Source of the DNA: Thalassobaculum sp. OXR-137
Lineage (GTDB): Bacteria > Pseudomonadota > Alphaproteobacteria > Thalassobaculales > Thalassobaculaceae
DNA: 64,000 nucleotides
Reading direction: 5' to 3'
Assembly (NCBI RefSeq): GCF_034377285.1
Contig: NZ_CP139715.1
Span: 4,820,001 to 4,884,000, forward strand
The notes under the pieces: generated by a model
Databases searched by the model: none
What the model was told of the DNA's origin: nothing
The model's input: the letters and a program-made list of their open reading frames with translations, nothing else
In this document: positions 25,404 to 33,483 of the stretch, piece after piece
Layout of the letters: the number at the start of each line of letters is the position of its first letter
Position numbering within the stretch: position 1 is the stretch's first letter
Made by a program: the position numbers and the translations under genes

Positions 25404-26300
25404 ATGAATGTCGGTTTTATCGGGCTCGGCCGCATGGGGCGGCCGATGGCATCCAACATGGCCCGCAAGGGCTTCCGCCTCGTCGTCAACGACATCAATC
25501 CGGCGGCCGTCAAGGAGCTCGAGGAGCTTCAGGCCTCCAGCGCGCCGAATGCGGCCGAGGTCGCGAAGAAGAGCGACGTGATCATCACCATGCTGCCCGA
25601 CGGCCCTGTCGTGCGCGAGGTGATCGGCGGCGCCGACGGCGTCATCGCCAACGCCCCCAAGGGCGCGCTCATCATGGACATGAGCACCGTGGAGCCGGGC
25701 ACCACCGACGATCTCGCCGCCCAGGCAAAGGCCAAGGGCCTACGATACGTGGATGCGCCGGTCGGCCGCCTGGCGGCCCATGCGGATCGCGGCGAGTCGC
25801 TGTTCATGGTCGGCGCCGAGCCGGAGGATTTCGAGCTGGTGAAGCCGATGCTCGAGGCCATGGGCACGACGATCTATCACTGCGGCGGTGTCGGCACCGG
25901 CACGCGGACCAAGCTGGTGAACAACTTCCTGGCGGTCGCCTCCTGCCAGTTCAACGCCGAGGCGCTGGCCCTGTCCCAGGGCCTGGGGCTGAACCTGGAG
26001 AGCACGCTGGACGTGATCTACGGCACCACGGCGATGAACGGCCAGCTCAAGATCAACTGGCCGGACAAGGTGCTGGCCGGCGACACTTCCCCGGGCTTCA
26101 CCATCGACCTCGCCCATAAGGACCTGTCGCTGATCATGCAGGCGGCCAACGCCGCGAAGGTGCCGATGCCCATGGCGGCGGCGGCCCGCGAGATGTTCAG
26201 CGCCGCCCGTGCCCGCGGGTTCGGCTCCCAGGACTTCTCGGCCATGGTCGACGCCCATTGCGATCTCGCCAATATCGAGAAGCCGCGCCTCAAGAAGTAA
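25404..26300 (+). CDS. NAD-binding beta-hydroxyacid dehydrogenase, sulfolactaldehyde-reductase (YihU)-like
   Basis: Member of the 3-hydroxyisobutyrate dehydrogenase superfamily, 298 residues. The NAD motif GLGRMGRPMASN opens the protein, and the catalytic Lys is in GTRTKLVNNFL. Instead of the usual DAPVSGG it has VDAPVGR, and the C-terminal half reads SPGFTIDLAHKDLSL and then VPMPMAAAARE, close to YihU, which reduces sulfolactaldehyde or succinic semialdehyde. I infer a small aldehyde-acid as substrate. SD GGGAGG lies about 8 bases upstream. A second, more typical paralogue follows. Confidence 0.87.
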   Translation: MNVGFIGLGRMGRPMASNMARKGFRLVVNDINPAAVKELEELQASSAPNAAEVAKKSDVIITMLPDGPVVREVIGGADGVIANAPKGALIMDMSTVEPGTTDDLAAQAKAKGLRYVDAPVGRLAAHADRGESLFMVGAEPEDFELVKPMLEAMGTTIYHCGGVGTGTRTKLVNNFLAVASCQFNAEALALSQGLGLNLESTLDVIYGTTAMNGQLKINWPDKVLAGDTSPGFTIDLAHKDLSLIMQAANAAKVPMPMAAAAREMFSAARARGFGSQDFSAMVDAHCDLANIEKPRLKK

Positions 26301-26413
26301 CCACGACCGCGTCCCGCCGGCAGCGCATGCCGGCGGGACCTGCTGGCTTTCGGCATAAGGGAGGCGCCGGTCCGACCGCGATGAACCTCTCGGCCATTCA
26401 CGGGAGGAAGACA

Positions 26414-27283
26414 ATGCGTATCGGATTTCTCGGTATCGGGAATATGGGCCGCCCGATGGCCGGCAAGCTGCTTGATGCGGGCCACGAGCTCTGGGTCTAC
26501 GACATCCGCGACGAAGCGATGCAGCCGCTGCTGGAGCGTCAGGCCCGCAAGGCGGCCTCGCCGAGGGATTTGGCGGATGCCTGCGAGACGGTGGTGGTGT
26601 CCCTGCCGACCCTGGCGATCTTCCGTCAGGCCCTGGACGAGTTGCTTACCGGCGAGGCTCTGAAGACCGTGGTGAACACCTGCACCGTCGGCGGTCCGTT
26701 CGTCGCGGAGGTGGAACGCCTCTGCGCCGCGCGCGGCGTGACGGTCATCGACGCGCCGATCAGCGGCGGTCCGGCCGGCGCGACCGCCGGGACGCTCGCG
26801 GTGATGGTGTCCGGCGATCCGCAGACGGTCGAGAGTCTGCAGCCGGTCTTCCGCGCCTGGGGGCCGACCGTCGTGGTGGCCGGCGAGACGGTCGGTGCGG
26901 CGCAGACCATGAAGCTGACCAACAACATCCTGTTCGCCGTCGGCCTCGTCGCGACCTCGGAGGCCATGACCATGGCCGAGAAGGGTGGGATCGCGCCGGA
27001 GACCATGCTGCAGGTGCTGAACAACGGCACCGGGCGAAACTTCTCCACCGCCCATGTCTTTCCGGCGAACATCGTGCCGGGCACGTTCGATTTCGGCGCG
27101 ACCCTGGAGATCCTGATGAAGGACGTCGATCTCGCCATCGAGCAGGGCGAGGCGCTGGGCGTGCCCATGTGGGTCTGCCAGGCCGCGCGGCTGGTGATGC
27201 TGCACGGCACGTTCCAGGGCCGGTCGGCGCAGGACCTGTCGCGGATCGTGGAGATCGTGCGGGAGGGGGCCAAGGAGGACTGA
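26414..27283 (+). CDS. 3-hydroxyisobutyrate dehydrogenase family protein
   Basis: NAD(P)-dependent beta-hydroxyacid dehydrogenase, 289 residues. GFLGIGNMGRPMAGKLL binds the cofactor, DAPISGGPAGATAGTLAVMV is the standard substrate-binding motif, and the catalytic Lys is in AQTMKLTNNILF. ATG 26414 has GGAGG about 6 bases upstream and homology starts there. It is the second such gene in tandem, 113 bases after the first. The two proteins differ in the substrate motif, so they probably act on different hydroxyacids rather than being redundant. Confidence 0.92.
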   Translation: MRIGFLGIGNMGRPMAGKLLDAGHELWVYDIRDEAMQPLLERQARKAASPRDLADACETVVVSLPTLAIFRQALDELLTGEALKTVVNTCTVGGPFVAEVERLCAARGVTVIDAPISGGPAGATAGTLAVMVSGDPQTVESLQPVFRAWGPTVVVAGETVGAAQTMKLTNNILFAVGLVATSEAMTMAEKGGIAPETMLQVLNNGTGRNFSTAHVFPANIVPGTFDFGATLEILMKDVDLAIEQGEALGVPMWVCQAARLVMLHGTFQGRSAQDLSRIVEIVREGAKED

Positions 27284-27307
27284 CGCTCTGACCCATCCCT
27301 CTTCAAG

Positions 27308-27336
27308 TCACTCCCCAAGAAACATCTGGGGAGTGA
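27308..27336. repeat. Short hairpin between convergent genes
   Basis: A perfect 10-bp stem (27308-27317 with 27327-27336) has a 9-base loop and no T-run. Its TCACTCCCC end matches the larger palindrome at 19134-19237. It may serve as a terminator for the reductase gene. Confidence 0.6.
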
Positions 27337-27372
27337 TCGGCAAGGGGGTACGGGAAATGAAGCCTCCGCCGT

Positions 27373-28476
27373 TCAGACCTCGACCTCGATGGTCCCGATC
27401 GGTTGTGTGCAGCAGGCGAGCACATAACCCTCCTCCACCTCGTCCTCGCGGATGCCGCCGTTATGGACCATGTGGGTCTGGCCGGACGCCACCTTGATCT
27501 TGCACGTGCCGCAGACGCCGAACTGACAGCCGCTCGGAATATTGAGCCCGGCTTCGCGCGCCACCGACAGGATGGTGTCGGTCTCGTGGCACGACGCCTC
27601 CAGGTCCGAGGCCAGGAAGCGGATGCGCGCCTTCTTGCTCTCGTCGGGGATCACGTCGTCCGGCTCGTCCACTGCCGCCGGATCGGTCACCGGGGCGTGG
27701 AAGCTCTCCTCGTGATAGCGCTCCATGTCGAAGCCGGCGGCATTCAGCACGTCGCGCACCGCCTGCATGAAGGCGGCCGGTCCGCAGCAGAAGATCTCGC
27801 GCTCGAAATAATCCGGCGCGATCAGCTCCAGCATCAGCCCGTTCAGCCGTCCGCGATAGCCGGTCCACACGCTGTAGGGGTCCGGCTCGCTGACCACCCA
27901 GGCGAGGTTGAAGGACGGCACACGGGCCGCCATGCGTTCCAGCTCGGCCCGGAAGATGATCTCCGAGGGGCGCCGGGCGCAGTTGATGAAGGCGATGTCG
28001 CAATGCCGGCCCTGGTCGAAGAACCAGCGGGTCATCGACATCATCGGCGTGATGCCCGACCCGGCGGAGATGAACAGGTATTTGTCCGACGGCCAGGTAT
28101 GGCAGGAGAAGAATCCGGCCGGCCCGAAGGCCTTCAGCCTTCCACCGACCTGCAGATTGTCGAACAGCCAGCGGGTGCCCACGCTGTCGTCCTGCAGCTT
28201 CACGGTGATGGCGATCAGCATCGGCCGCGACGGGCTGGAGGACAGGGTATAGGTCCGGTGCACCGTGCCCGACGGCAGCGGGATCTCCAGGGTGATGAAC
28301 TGGCCCGGCTGATAGCGGAACCAGCTCTCCTCCGGCGTCTGAAAGCAGTAGGTGCGGGCACTGGCGGTTTCCGGCAGCACCGCCACGCATTCCAGCATCT
28401 GCGACTGGGCGTTCCAGGGAACCAGCTCGTCCAGATTGCGGAAGCGCGGCAGGGCCTCGATCGACCGCATGGTCAC
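27373..28476 (-). CDS. Rieske oxygenase reductase component (FAD, NADH and 2Fe-2S domains)
   Basis: A 367-residue electron-transfer flavoprotein. An FAD-binding barrel (residues 20-130, with HRTYTLSSSP as FAD motif) is followed by an NAD-binding domain (SAGSGITPMMSMTRWF) and a C-terminal plant-type 2Fe-2S domain with the cysteines of CQFGVCGTC and a distal CC. This order fits the reductase partners of quaternary-amine Rieske enzymes such as GbcB. GTG 28476 overlaps the oxygenase stop codon (GTGA), with ATG 28470 as alternative. It passes electrons from NAD(P)H to the oxygenase encoded just before, and should share that transcript's cobalamin riboswitch. Confidence 0.93.
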   Translation of the reverse strand: MTMRSIEALPRFRNLDELVPWNAQSQMLECVAVLPETASARTYCFQTPEESWFRYQPGQFITLEIPLPSGTVHRTYTLSSSPSRPMLIAITVKLQDDSVGTRWLFDNLQVGGRLKAFGPAGFFSCHTWPSDKYLFISAGSGITPMMSMTRWFFDQGRHCDIAFINCARRPSEIIFRAELERMAARVPSFNLAWVVSEPDPYSVWTGYRGRLNGLMLELIAPDYFEREIFCCGPAAFMQAVRDVLNAAGFDMERYHEESFHAPVTDPAAVDEPDDVIPDESKKARIRFLASDLEASCHETDTILSVAREAGLNIPSGCQFGVCGTCKIKVASGQTHMVHNGGIREDEVEEGYVLACCTQPIGTIEVEV

Positions 28477-29717
28477 GCGACCTCGCTACGGCGCTCCGGG
28501 GTGCCGCCGAGACGGCGGCGCATGATGCCGGTGTACCAGTCGACGAACTGGATCACCCCGGCCTCCTGGGTCGGCGAGTACGGACCCGGCTGATAGGCCG
28601 GAGAGTTCACACCGATCTGGTTCTCCTCGACCACCTTGCGGTCCTGGTCGTTGGTGGCGAGCCAGACCTTGGTCAGCTCGTCGAGGTCGTAATCCACCCC
28701 CTCCACCGCATCGCGATGCACCAGCCACTTGGTGGTGACGGCGGTCTGCAGCGGGCCGACCGGCAGCACCCGGAACGAGATCGCATGGTCGCCGAGCACG
28801 TGGTTCCAGGTGGTCGGGTAGTGGTAGAGCAGCAGCGCGCCCAGGCCGGAGCCGCGGACCGCGTCGCTGAGCGGCCGCTTCACGGCCGCCTTGCCCGACA
28901 GGGTGTAGCTCTCCGCATTGCGCAGCAGCGGCATGCGGGTGATGCGGTACTGGGCGTCATCGGCCATGTCGAAGCCGCTCGGCAGGCCCAGCGCGCGGCA
29001 TTTGTCCCACAGCGCGATAAGGGCCGGATCGCCTTCGCTGGCGTTCGGATCGGCATGGGTGACCGTGTCGGGGAAGGTGCGGCAGAGCTCGGGATGGCTG
29101 CCGGCGCAGTGATAGCACTCGCGGTTGTTCTCCCAGACCAGCTTCCAGTTGCCGTTCTCGATGATCGTGGTCTCGTGCACCACCTTGGCATCGCGCAGCC
29201 GGTGCGGGGCCAGATACGGCTCGATCATCGCGCGGATCGGGGCGAAGTCGGGGGCATGGTCGGCGACGCATATGAAGAGATATCCCGCCACGCCCTCGCA
29301 ATGCACCGGCTTCAGCCCGTAGGACGCGGGGTCGAAGCCCGGGCCCATGTCGCGGGCGAAGAGCAGCCGGCCGTCGAGCTCGTAGGTCCACTGGTGATAG
29401 GGGCAGACCAGCTTGGCCACCGCCCCTTTCTCCGCCGAGCACAGGCGGGAGCCGCGGTGGCGGCAGGCATTGTGAAAGGCGCGGATCTCGCCGTCGGCGC
29501 CGCGGATCACGATCACCGGATAGGCGCCGACCTGGACCGTCAGGTAGCAGCCGGGCTTGGCAAGCTCGCAGTCATGGCCGACGAACAGCCAGTCGCGGTA
29601 GTAGATCAGCTCCAGGTCCAGGGCGTAGGTCTCGGGCGAGACGTACAGGTCCCGCTCCAGGCTGAAGCCGGATTTCTGGCGAAGAAGAAGTTCCTGAGTC
29701 CGAAGCCGCGCATCCAT
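28473..29717 (-). CDS. Rieske non-haem iron oxygenase alpha subunit, GbcA/CntA-type (quaternary amine) demethylase-like
   Basis: This 414-residue oxygenase carries the Rieske cluster ligands in CRHRGSRLC and CPYHQWTYELDG, and the mononuclear iron site in NRECYHCAGSHPEL. The residue two before Tyr-His, which bridges the two metal centres, is Glu here rather than the usual Asp, as in carnitine monooxygenase CntA and related quaternary-amine oxygenases. The N-terminal KSGFSLERDLYVSPETYALD also resembles the betaine/stachydrine demethylase group. I infer oxidative N-demethylation of a methylated amine. The start ATG 29717 follows GGGGTG. A cobalamin riboswitch lies 138 bases upstream on the same strand. 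Confidence 0.92.
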   Translation of the reverse strand: MDARLRTQELLLRQKSGFSLERDLYVSPETYALDLELIYYRDWLFVGHDCELAKPGCYLTVQVGAYPVIVIRGADGEIRAFHNACRHRGSRLCSAEKGAVAKLVCPYHQWTYELDGRLLFARDMGPGFDPASYGLKPVHCEGVAGYLFICVADHAPDFAPIRAMIEPYLAPHRLRDAKVVHETTIIENGNWKLVWENNRECYHCAGSHPELCRTFPDTVTHADPNASEGDPALIALWDKCRALGLPSGFDMADDAQYRITRMPLLRNAESYTLSGKAAVKRPLSDAVRGSGLGALLLYHYPTTWNHVLGDHAISFRVLPVGPLQTAVTTKWLVHRDAVEGVDYDLDELTKVWLATNDQDRKVVEENQIGVNSPAYQPGPYSPTQEAGVIQFVDWYTGIMRRRLGGTPERRSEVA

Positions 29718-29854
29718 CACATCACCCCGCGTCGAAGACACGTTTCACAAAGGCGGGTCCGGTGGATGGGATCGGCGCCGGCGGCCGGCGGTCCTGAGAG
29801 CGGACATGCCGACGCACAGCCCGCCGATCGCCCACCGCGATCCCCTGGCCGTTC

Positions 29855-30035
29855 CGAGGCTGGTTTCCGGACTCTGAAGCGGTCCTTTCGGACCCGCGCG
29901 GCGCCTTCCCGGTCATCCCAGTGGCTCTTTGCCGCGCTGCGCACTCCAATACCGTTGCAGGGGCAGTCCCGGGATTTCACCGGCTTCCCAATTCTCCGCC
30001 CGCCGGCTCCTCCAGGCCGGACGGACAGCACCTCG
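29855..30035 (-). ncRNA. Cobalamin riboswitch upstream of the Rieske oxygenase operon
   Basis: Read on the minus strand, the conserved core is present in order: GGTGC, GGGAAGCCGGTG, CCGGGACTGCCCCTGCAAC, GAGCCACTGG, CCGGGAAGGC, and the B12-box-like GAGTCCGGAAACCAGCC. A P1 helix pairs CGAGG (30035-30031) with CCTCG (29859-29855) at the very ends. Its 3' end is 138 bases before the oxygenase ATG. Cobalamin riboswitches normally switch genes off when B12 is plentiful. A possible expression-platform hairpin (GATCGC/GCGATC) lies at 29826-29842. Confidence 0.92.
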
Positions 30036-30130
30036 ACAGACTAAGGCTACGCCCGATCGGGCCCAGGCGTTGCGTCCCAGCGCGACCTGAGTTTGTCCGC
30101 CGACGACATACCCGGCGGCACAGGAAACGA

Positions 30131-30158
30131 TTGACGGCGCAGCGCAAATCATTACTAA
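30131..30158 (+). promoter_or_regulatory. Probable promoter of the nrdAB leader
   Basis: TTGACG at 30131-30136 and TACTAA at 30153-30158 (16-base spacer) lie in AT-richer sequence and end 6 bases before the riboswitch P1 helix, so the transcript would begin at the riboswitch. Confidence 0.5.
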
Positions 30159-30163
30159 ATGCA

Positions 30164-30355
30164 GCGTTCACGGTCTCTGGATGACCAACATCTAGGGCTA
30201 AGAGGGAATCCCGGTGCGCCTTCGGGCAAAGCCGGAGCTGCCCCCGCAACTGTTAGCGGCTAGCGGCTGTCGAGAGGGGTCACTGGTGTCCATGGGACGC
30301 TGGGAAGGCCAGACAGTCGTTCGGACCCGCGAGCCAGGAGACCTGCCGTGAGCGC
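30164..30355 (+). ncRNA. Cobalamin riboswitch upstream of nrdAB
   Basis: Conserved elements appear in order: GAGGGAATCCCGGTG, GAGCTGCCCCCGCAACTGT, GTCACTGG, GGGAAGGCC and the B12 box GAGCCAGGAGACCTGCC (30331-30347). P1 pairs 30164-30173 with 30346-30355 (one G-T wobble). It precedes a class I ribonucleotide reductase, a known target: the B12-independent enzyme is repressed when cobalamin is available for the B12-dependent class II enzyme. Confidence 0.96.
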
Positions 30356-30429
30356 ATATCCGTCCCGGGCGGGGTGATCCGGAAGGCGCTTGCTGGGCTG
30401 TTGCCCATTCCCGCAGGCCCTGCCGACTC

Positions 30430-30450
30430 CCCCTCCACCGACACGAGGGG
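30430..30450 (+). promoter_or_regulatory. Hairpin covering the nrdA Shine-Dalgarno sequence
   Basis: CCCCTC (30430-30435) pairs with GAGGGG (30445-30450), the ribosome-binding site that ends 5 bases before the nrdA ATG at 30456. This is the expected translational expression platform of the upstream riboswitch. Confidence 0.6.
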
Positions 30451-30455
30451 TGTCC

Positions 30456-32384
30456 ATGTCTACGCAACTGGCCTACGACTTCGACGAATCCGGCAATTTC
30501 CCGCCCGCTCCCATCGCGCCGAAAGCGGCGGCCCCAAGGCCTGCCGCAGCGAAAGCAGAGCCGCAGCGGGCACCCCTGCCGCGTCCGCTGGCCAAGGCGC
30601 CGACGCCGGACGATCTGGTGCTGGACCGGAGCCGCGATTCGCTGCTGACCGAGTTCGGCAAGGCCACCCTGCGCGACCGCTACCTGATGCCGGGCGAGGA
30701 CTTCCAGGCAATGTTCGCCCGGGTCTCCTGCGCCTATGCCGACGACATCGACCACGCCCAGCGGCTGTACGACGCCATGTCGCGGCTGTGGTTCATGCCG
30801 GCGACCCCGATCCTGAGCAACGGCGGCACCACCCGCGGCCTACCGATCTCCTGCTTCCTGAACACCGTGCCGGATTCCCTCGACGGCATCGTGAACACCT
30901 GGAACGAGAACGTCTGGCTGGCGGCGAACGGCGGCGGCATCGGCACCTATTGGGGCAAGGTCCGCTCCATCGGCGAGCAGGTGAAGGGCACCGGCGAGAC
31001 CTCGGGCATCATCCCCTTCATCCATGTCATGGACGGCCTGACGCTGGCGATCAGCCAGGGTTCCCTGCGGCGCGGCTCGGCGGCGGTGTATCTCGACATC
31101 CACCACCCGGAGATCGAGGAGTTCCTCGAGATCCGCAAGGCCAGTGGCGACTTCAACCGCAAGGGCCTGAACCTGCATCACGGCATCAATGTCACCGACG
31201 ATTTCATGGAGGCGGTGCGTGACGGCGCGATGTTCGACCTGAAGAGCCCGAAGAACGGTGAGGTCATGCGCCAGGTCGATGCGCGCCAGCTCTGGCAGCG
31301 AATCCTGGAGACCCGACTGCAGACCGGCGAGCCGTACCTGCTCTACATCGACAGCGTGAACAACAACCTGCCCAAGCATCAGCGCGAGCTGGGGCTGAAA
31401 GTCTCCACCTCCAACCTGTGCAGTGAGATCACCCTGCCGACCGGGGCCGATCACCTGGGCGAGGAGCGCACCGCCGTGTGCTGCCTGTCGTCGCTCAACA
31501 TCGAGACCTGGGAGCAGTGGAACGAGGAGCCGGGCTTCGTCGAGGACGTGCTGCGGATGCTCGACAACGTGCTGACCAGCTTCATCGAGAACGCCCCGGA
31601 CGGCATGTCCCGGGCGCGCTACTCCGCCATGCGGGAGCGCTCGGTCGGTCTCGGCGTCATGGGCTTCCACTCCTTCCTGCAGGCCCAGGGAATCCCGTTC
31701 GAAAGCGCCCTGGCCAAGTCCTGGAACATGCGGATCTTCAAGAAGATCCGGCGCGAGGCCGACGCCGCGTCCGTGGCACTGGCCGAGGAACGCGGTCCCT
31801 GCCCCGACGCCGCCGAGCGCGGGATGCAGAGCCGGTTCAGCCACAAACTGGCGATCGCCCCGACCGCGTCCATCAGCATCATCTGCGGCGGCACCAGCGC
31901 CTGCATCGAGCCGATCCCGGCCAACATCTACACCCACAAGACCCTGTCCGGCGCCTTCACCGTGCGCAACCCGCACCTCAAGAAGCTGCTGGCGACCAAG
32001 GGCGCGGACACGCCGGAAACCTGGGAGAGCATCCTGGAGCATGAGGGCTCGGTGCAGCATCTCGACTGCCTGACGGAAGACGAGAAGTCGATGTTCCGCA
32101 CCGCCTTCGAGATCGATCCGCGCTGGCTCATCGACTTCGCCGCCGACCGCGCGCCCTTCATCTGCCAGAGCCAGTCGCTCAACCTGTTCCTGCCGGCCGA
32201 CATCCATAAGTGGGACCTGCACATGCTGCACTGGACCGCTTGGGAGCGGGGCATCAAGAGCCTGTACTATTGCCGCTCCAAATCGGTCAGCCGGGCCGGC
32301 TTCGCCGGGCAGTTGGAGAAGGTCGAACGCCAGGCCTTCACGGTCGAGCCGACCGATTACGAGGAGTGCCTGTCATGTCAGTGA
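30456..32384 (+). CDS. nrdA: Class I ribonucleoside-diphosphate reductase, alpha subunit
   Basis: Catalytic subunit of aerobic ribonucleotide reductase, 642 residues, making dNDPs. Conserved sites are present: the redox Cys in PISCFLNTVP, the thiyl-radical loop SNLCSEITLP, the second redox Cys in AVCCLSSLN, the Tyr pair of the radical path (SLYYCRSK), and a C-terminal CxxC tail (EECLSCQ). It is about 120 residues shorter than Escherichia coli NrdA, and the N-terminal ATP-cone is missing; residues 10-50 are Ala/Pro-rich instead. ATG 30456 has GAGGGG upstream. It overlaps nrdB by 10 bases. Expression is under a cobalamin riboswitch. Confidence 0.95.
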   Translation: MSTQLAYDFDESGNFPPAPIAPKAAAPRPAAAKAEPQRAPLPRPLAKAPTPDDLVLDRSRDSLLTEFGKATLRDRYLMPGEDFQAMFARVSCAYADDIDHAQRLYDAMSRLWFMPATPILSNGGTTRGLPISCFLNTVPDSLDGIVNTWNENVWLAANGGGIGTYWGKVRSIGEQVKGTGETSGIIPFIHVMDGLTLAISQGSLRRGSAAVYLDIHHPEIEEFLEIRKASGDFNRKGLNLHHGINVTDDFMEAVRDGAMFDLKSPKNGEVMRQVDARQLWQRILETRLQTGEPYLLYIDSVNNNLPKHQRELGLKVSTSNLCSEITLPTGADHLGEERTAVCCLSSLNIETWEQWNEEPGFVEDVLRMLDNVLTSFIENAPDGMSRARYSAMRERSVGLGVMGFHSFLQAQGIPFESALAKSWNMRIFKKIRREADAASVALAEERGPCPDAAERGMQSRFSHKLAIAPTASISIICGGTSACIEPIPANIYTHKTLSGAFTVRNPHLKKLLATKGADTPETWESILEHEGSVQHLDCLTEDEKSMFRTAFEIDPRWLIDFAADRAPFICQSQSLNLFLPADIHKWDLHMLHWTAWERGIKSLYYCRSKSVSRAGFAGQLEKVERQAFTVEPTDYEECLSCQ

Positions 32385-33463
32385 TTCCCGACTCCCTGGT
32401 CCATCTCGACCCGCGCGAGCTGATCGGCACCGGCCGGGTCGGCCTGCTGGAATCGACCGGCACCTACGACGTCAGCCGCTACGGCTGGGCCTACGAGTTC
32501 TGGAAGCGCCAGCAGCAGACCCACTGGATGGGAGAGGAAGTCCCGCTCGGCGGCGACCTGAAGGACTGGGCCTCGCCGCGGGTCTCCGAGGCGGAGCGGG
32601 CCCTGCTGACCCAGATCTTCCGCTTCTTCACCCAGTCGGACGTGGAGGTGGGCGACAACTACCTGAAGCGCTACATCCCGATTTTCCAGCCGCTGGAAAT
32701 CCAGATGATGATGGCGGCCTTCACCAACATGGAGACCGTGCATATCGACGCCTATGCCCTGCTGCTGACCACCCTGGGCATGCCGAAGGCGGAGTTCGAG
32801 GCGTTCCGCGACTACGACGCCATGCGCTCCAAGGCCGACTACATGCACACCTTCGGCGTCGGCACGGTCGGCGACGTGGCGCGTACCCTGGCGATGTTCG
32901 GCGCCTTCACCGAAGGCATGGCGCTGTTCGCCAGCTTCGCCATGCTGCTGAACTTCCCGCGCCACAACAAGATGAACGGCATGGGCCAGATCGTGAGCTG
33001 GTCGGTGCGCGACGAGAGCCTTCATTGCGAGGGCATCGTGCGGCTGTTTCACGAGTGGAACCGCGAGACCGGCGCGCTCACGCCGGCGGTGCGCGACGAC
33101 ATCGTCGACGTGGCCAAGACCATGGTCGGGCTGGAGGAGAGCTTCGTCGATCTGGCCTTCGAGCTGGGCGAGATCGAGGGCATGACGGCGCAGGACATCA
33201 AGGACTACGTCCGCTACATCGCCGATTGGCGCCTGACCCAGCTCAAGCTGCCGACGGTCTTCGGCAATTTCGAAGTGGCCGAGGGCGGCTACCGCCAGCT
33301 CAAGCCGCATCCCCTGCCCTGGCTGGTGGAGATCCTGAACGGGGTCGAGCACGCGAATTTCTTCGAGCAGCGGGCGACCGAATACTCCAAGGCCGCCAGC
33401 CGCGGCAGCTGGGACGGCGCCGATGGCGTGTGGTCGATGTTCGAGGGCCGCAAGCGGGCTTAG
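32375..33463 (+). CDS. nrdB: Class I ribonucleoside-diphosphate reductase, beta subunit
   Basis: Radical-generating diiron subunit, 362 residues. Metal ligands and the radical Tyr are visible in METVHIDAY (E, H and Y in the spacing of E. coli E115, H118 and Y122), and the second ligand pair in SVRDESLHCEG. The presence of Tyr points to a tyrosyl-radical enzyme. ATG 32375 lies inside the end of nrdA with GAGGAG at 32361-32366, so the two are translationally coupled. No ATP-cone is found at its N-terminus either. A complex inverted repeat follows the gene. Confidence 0.95.
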   Translation: MSVIPDSLVHLDPRELIGTGRVGLLESTGTYDVSRYGWAYEFWKRQQQTHWMGEEVPLGGDLKDWASPRVSEAERALLTQIFRFFTQSDVEVGDNYLKRYIPIFQPLEIQMMMAAFTNMETVHIDAYALLLTTLGMPKAEFEAFRDYDAMRSKADYMHTFGVGTVGDVARTLAMFGAFTEGMALFASFAMLLNFPRHNKMNGMGQIVSWSVRDESLHCEGIVRLFHEWNRETGALTPAVRDDIVDVAKTMVGLEESFVDLAFELGEIEGMTAQDIKDYVRYIADWRLTQLKLPTVFGNFEVAEGGYRQLKPHPLPWLVEILNGVEHANFFEQRATEYSKAASRGSWDGADGVWSMFEGRKRA

Positions 33464-33483
33464 GCCGACTGTCGGATTAGCCT

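Larger units (their letters stand above)
29718..30455. other. 738-base gene-free region with two divergent cobalamin leaders
   Basis: This gap separates the Rieske operon (left) and nrdAB (right). It holds a cobalamin riboswitch on each strand, a promoter for the rightward one, and expression platforms. Short open frames here do not look coding. Confidence 0.85.

Noticed and set aside
27308-27336. Classical Rho-independent terminator
   Set aside because: The stem is good, but no T-run follows on either strand, so it is listed only as a hairpin/repeat.
29913-30249. Small open frames in the gap between the Rieske and nrd operons
   Set aside because: They overlap the two cobalamin riboswitches, lack ribosome sites and have shadow-like composition.
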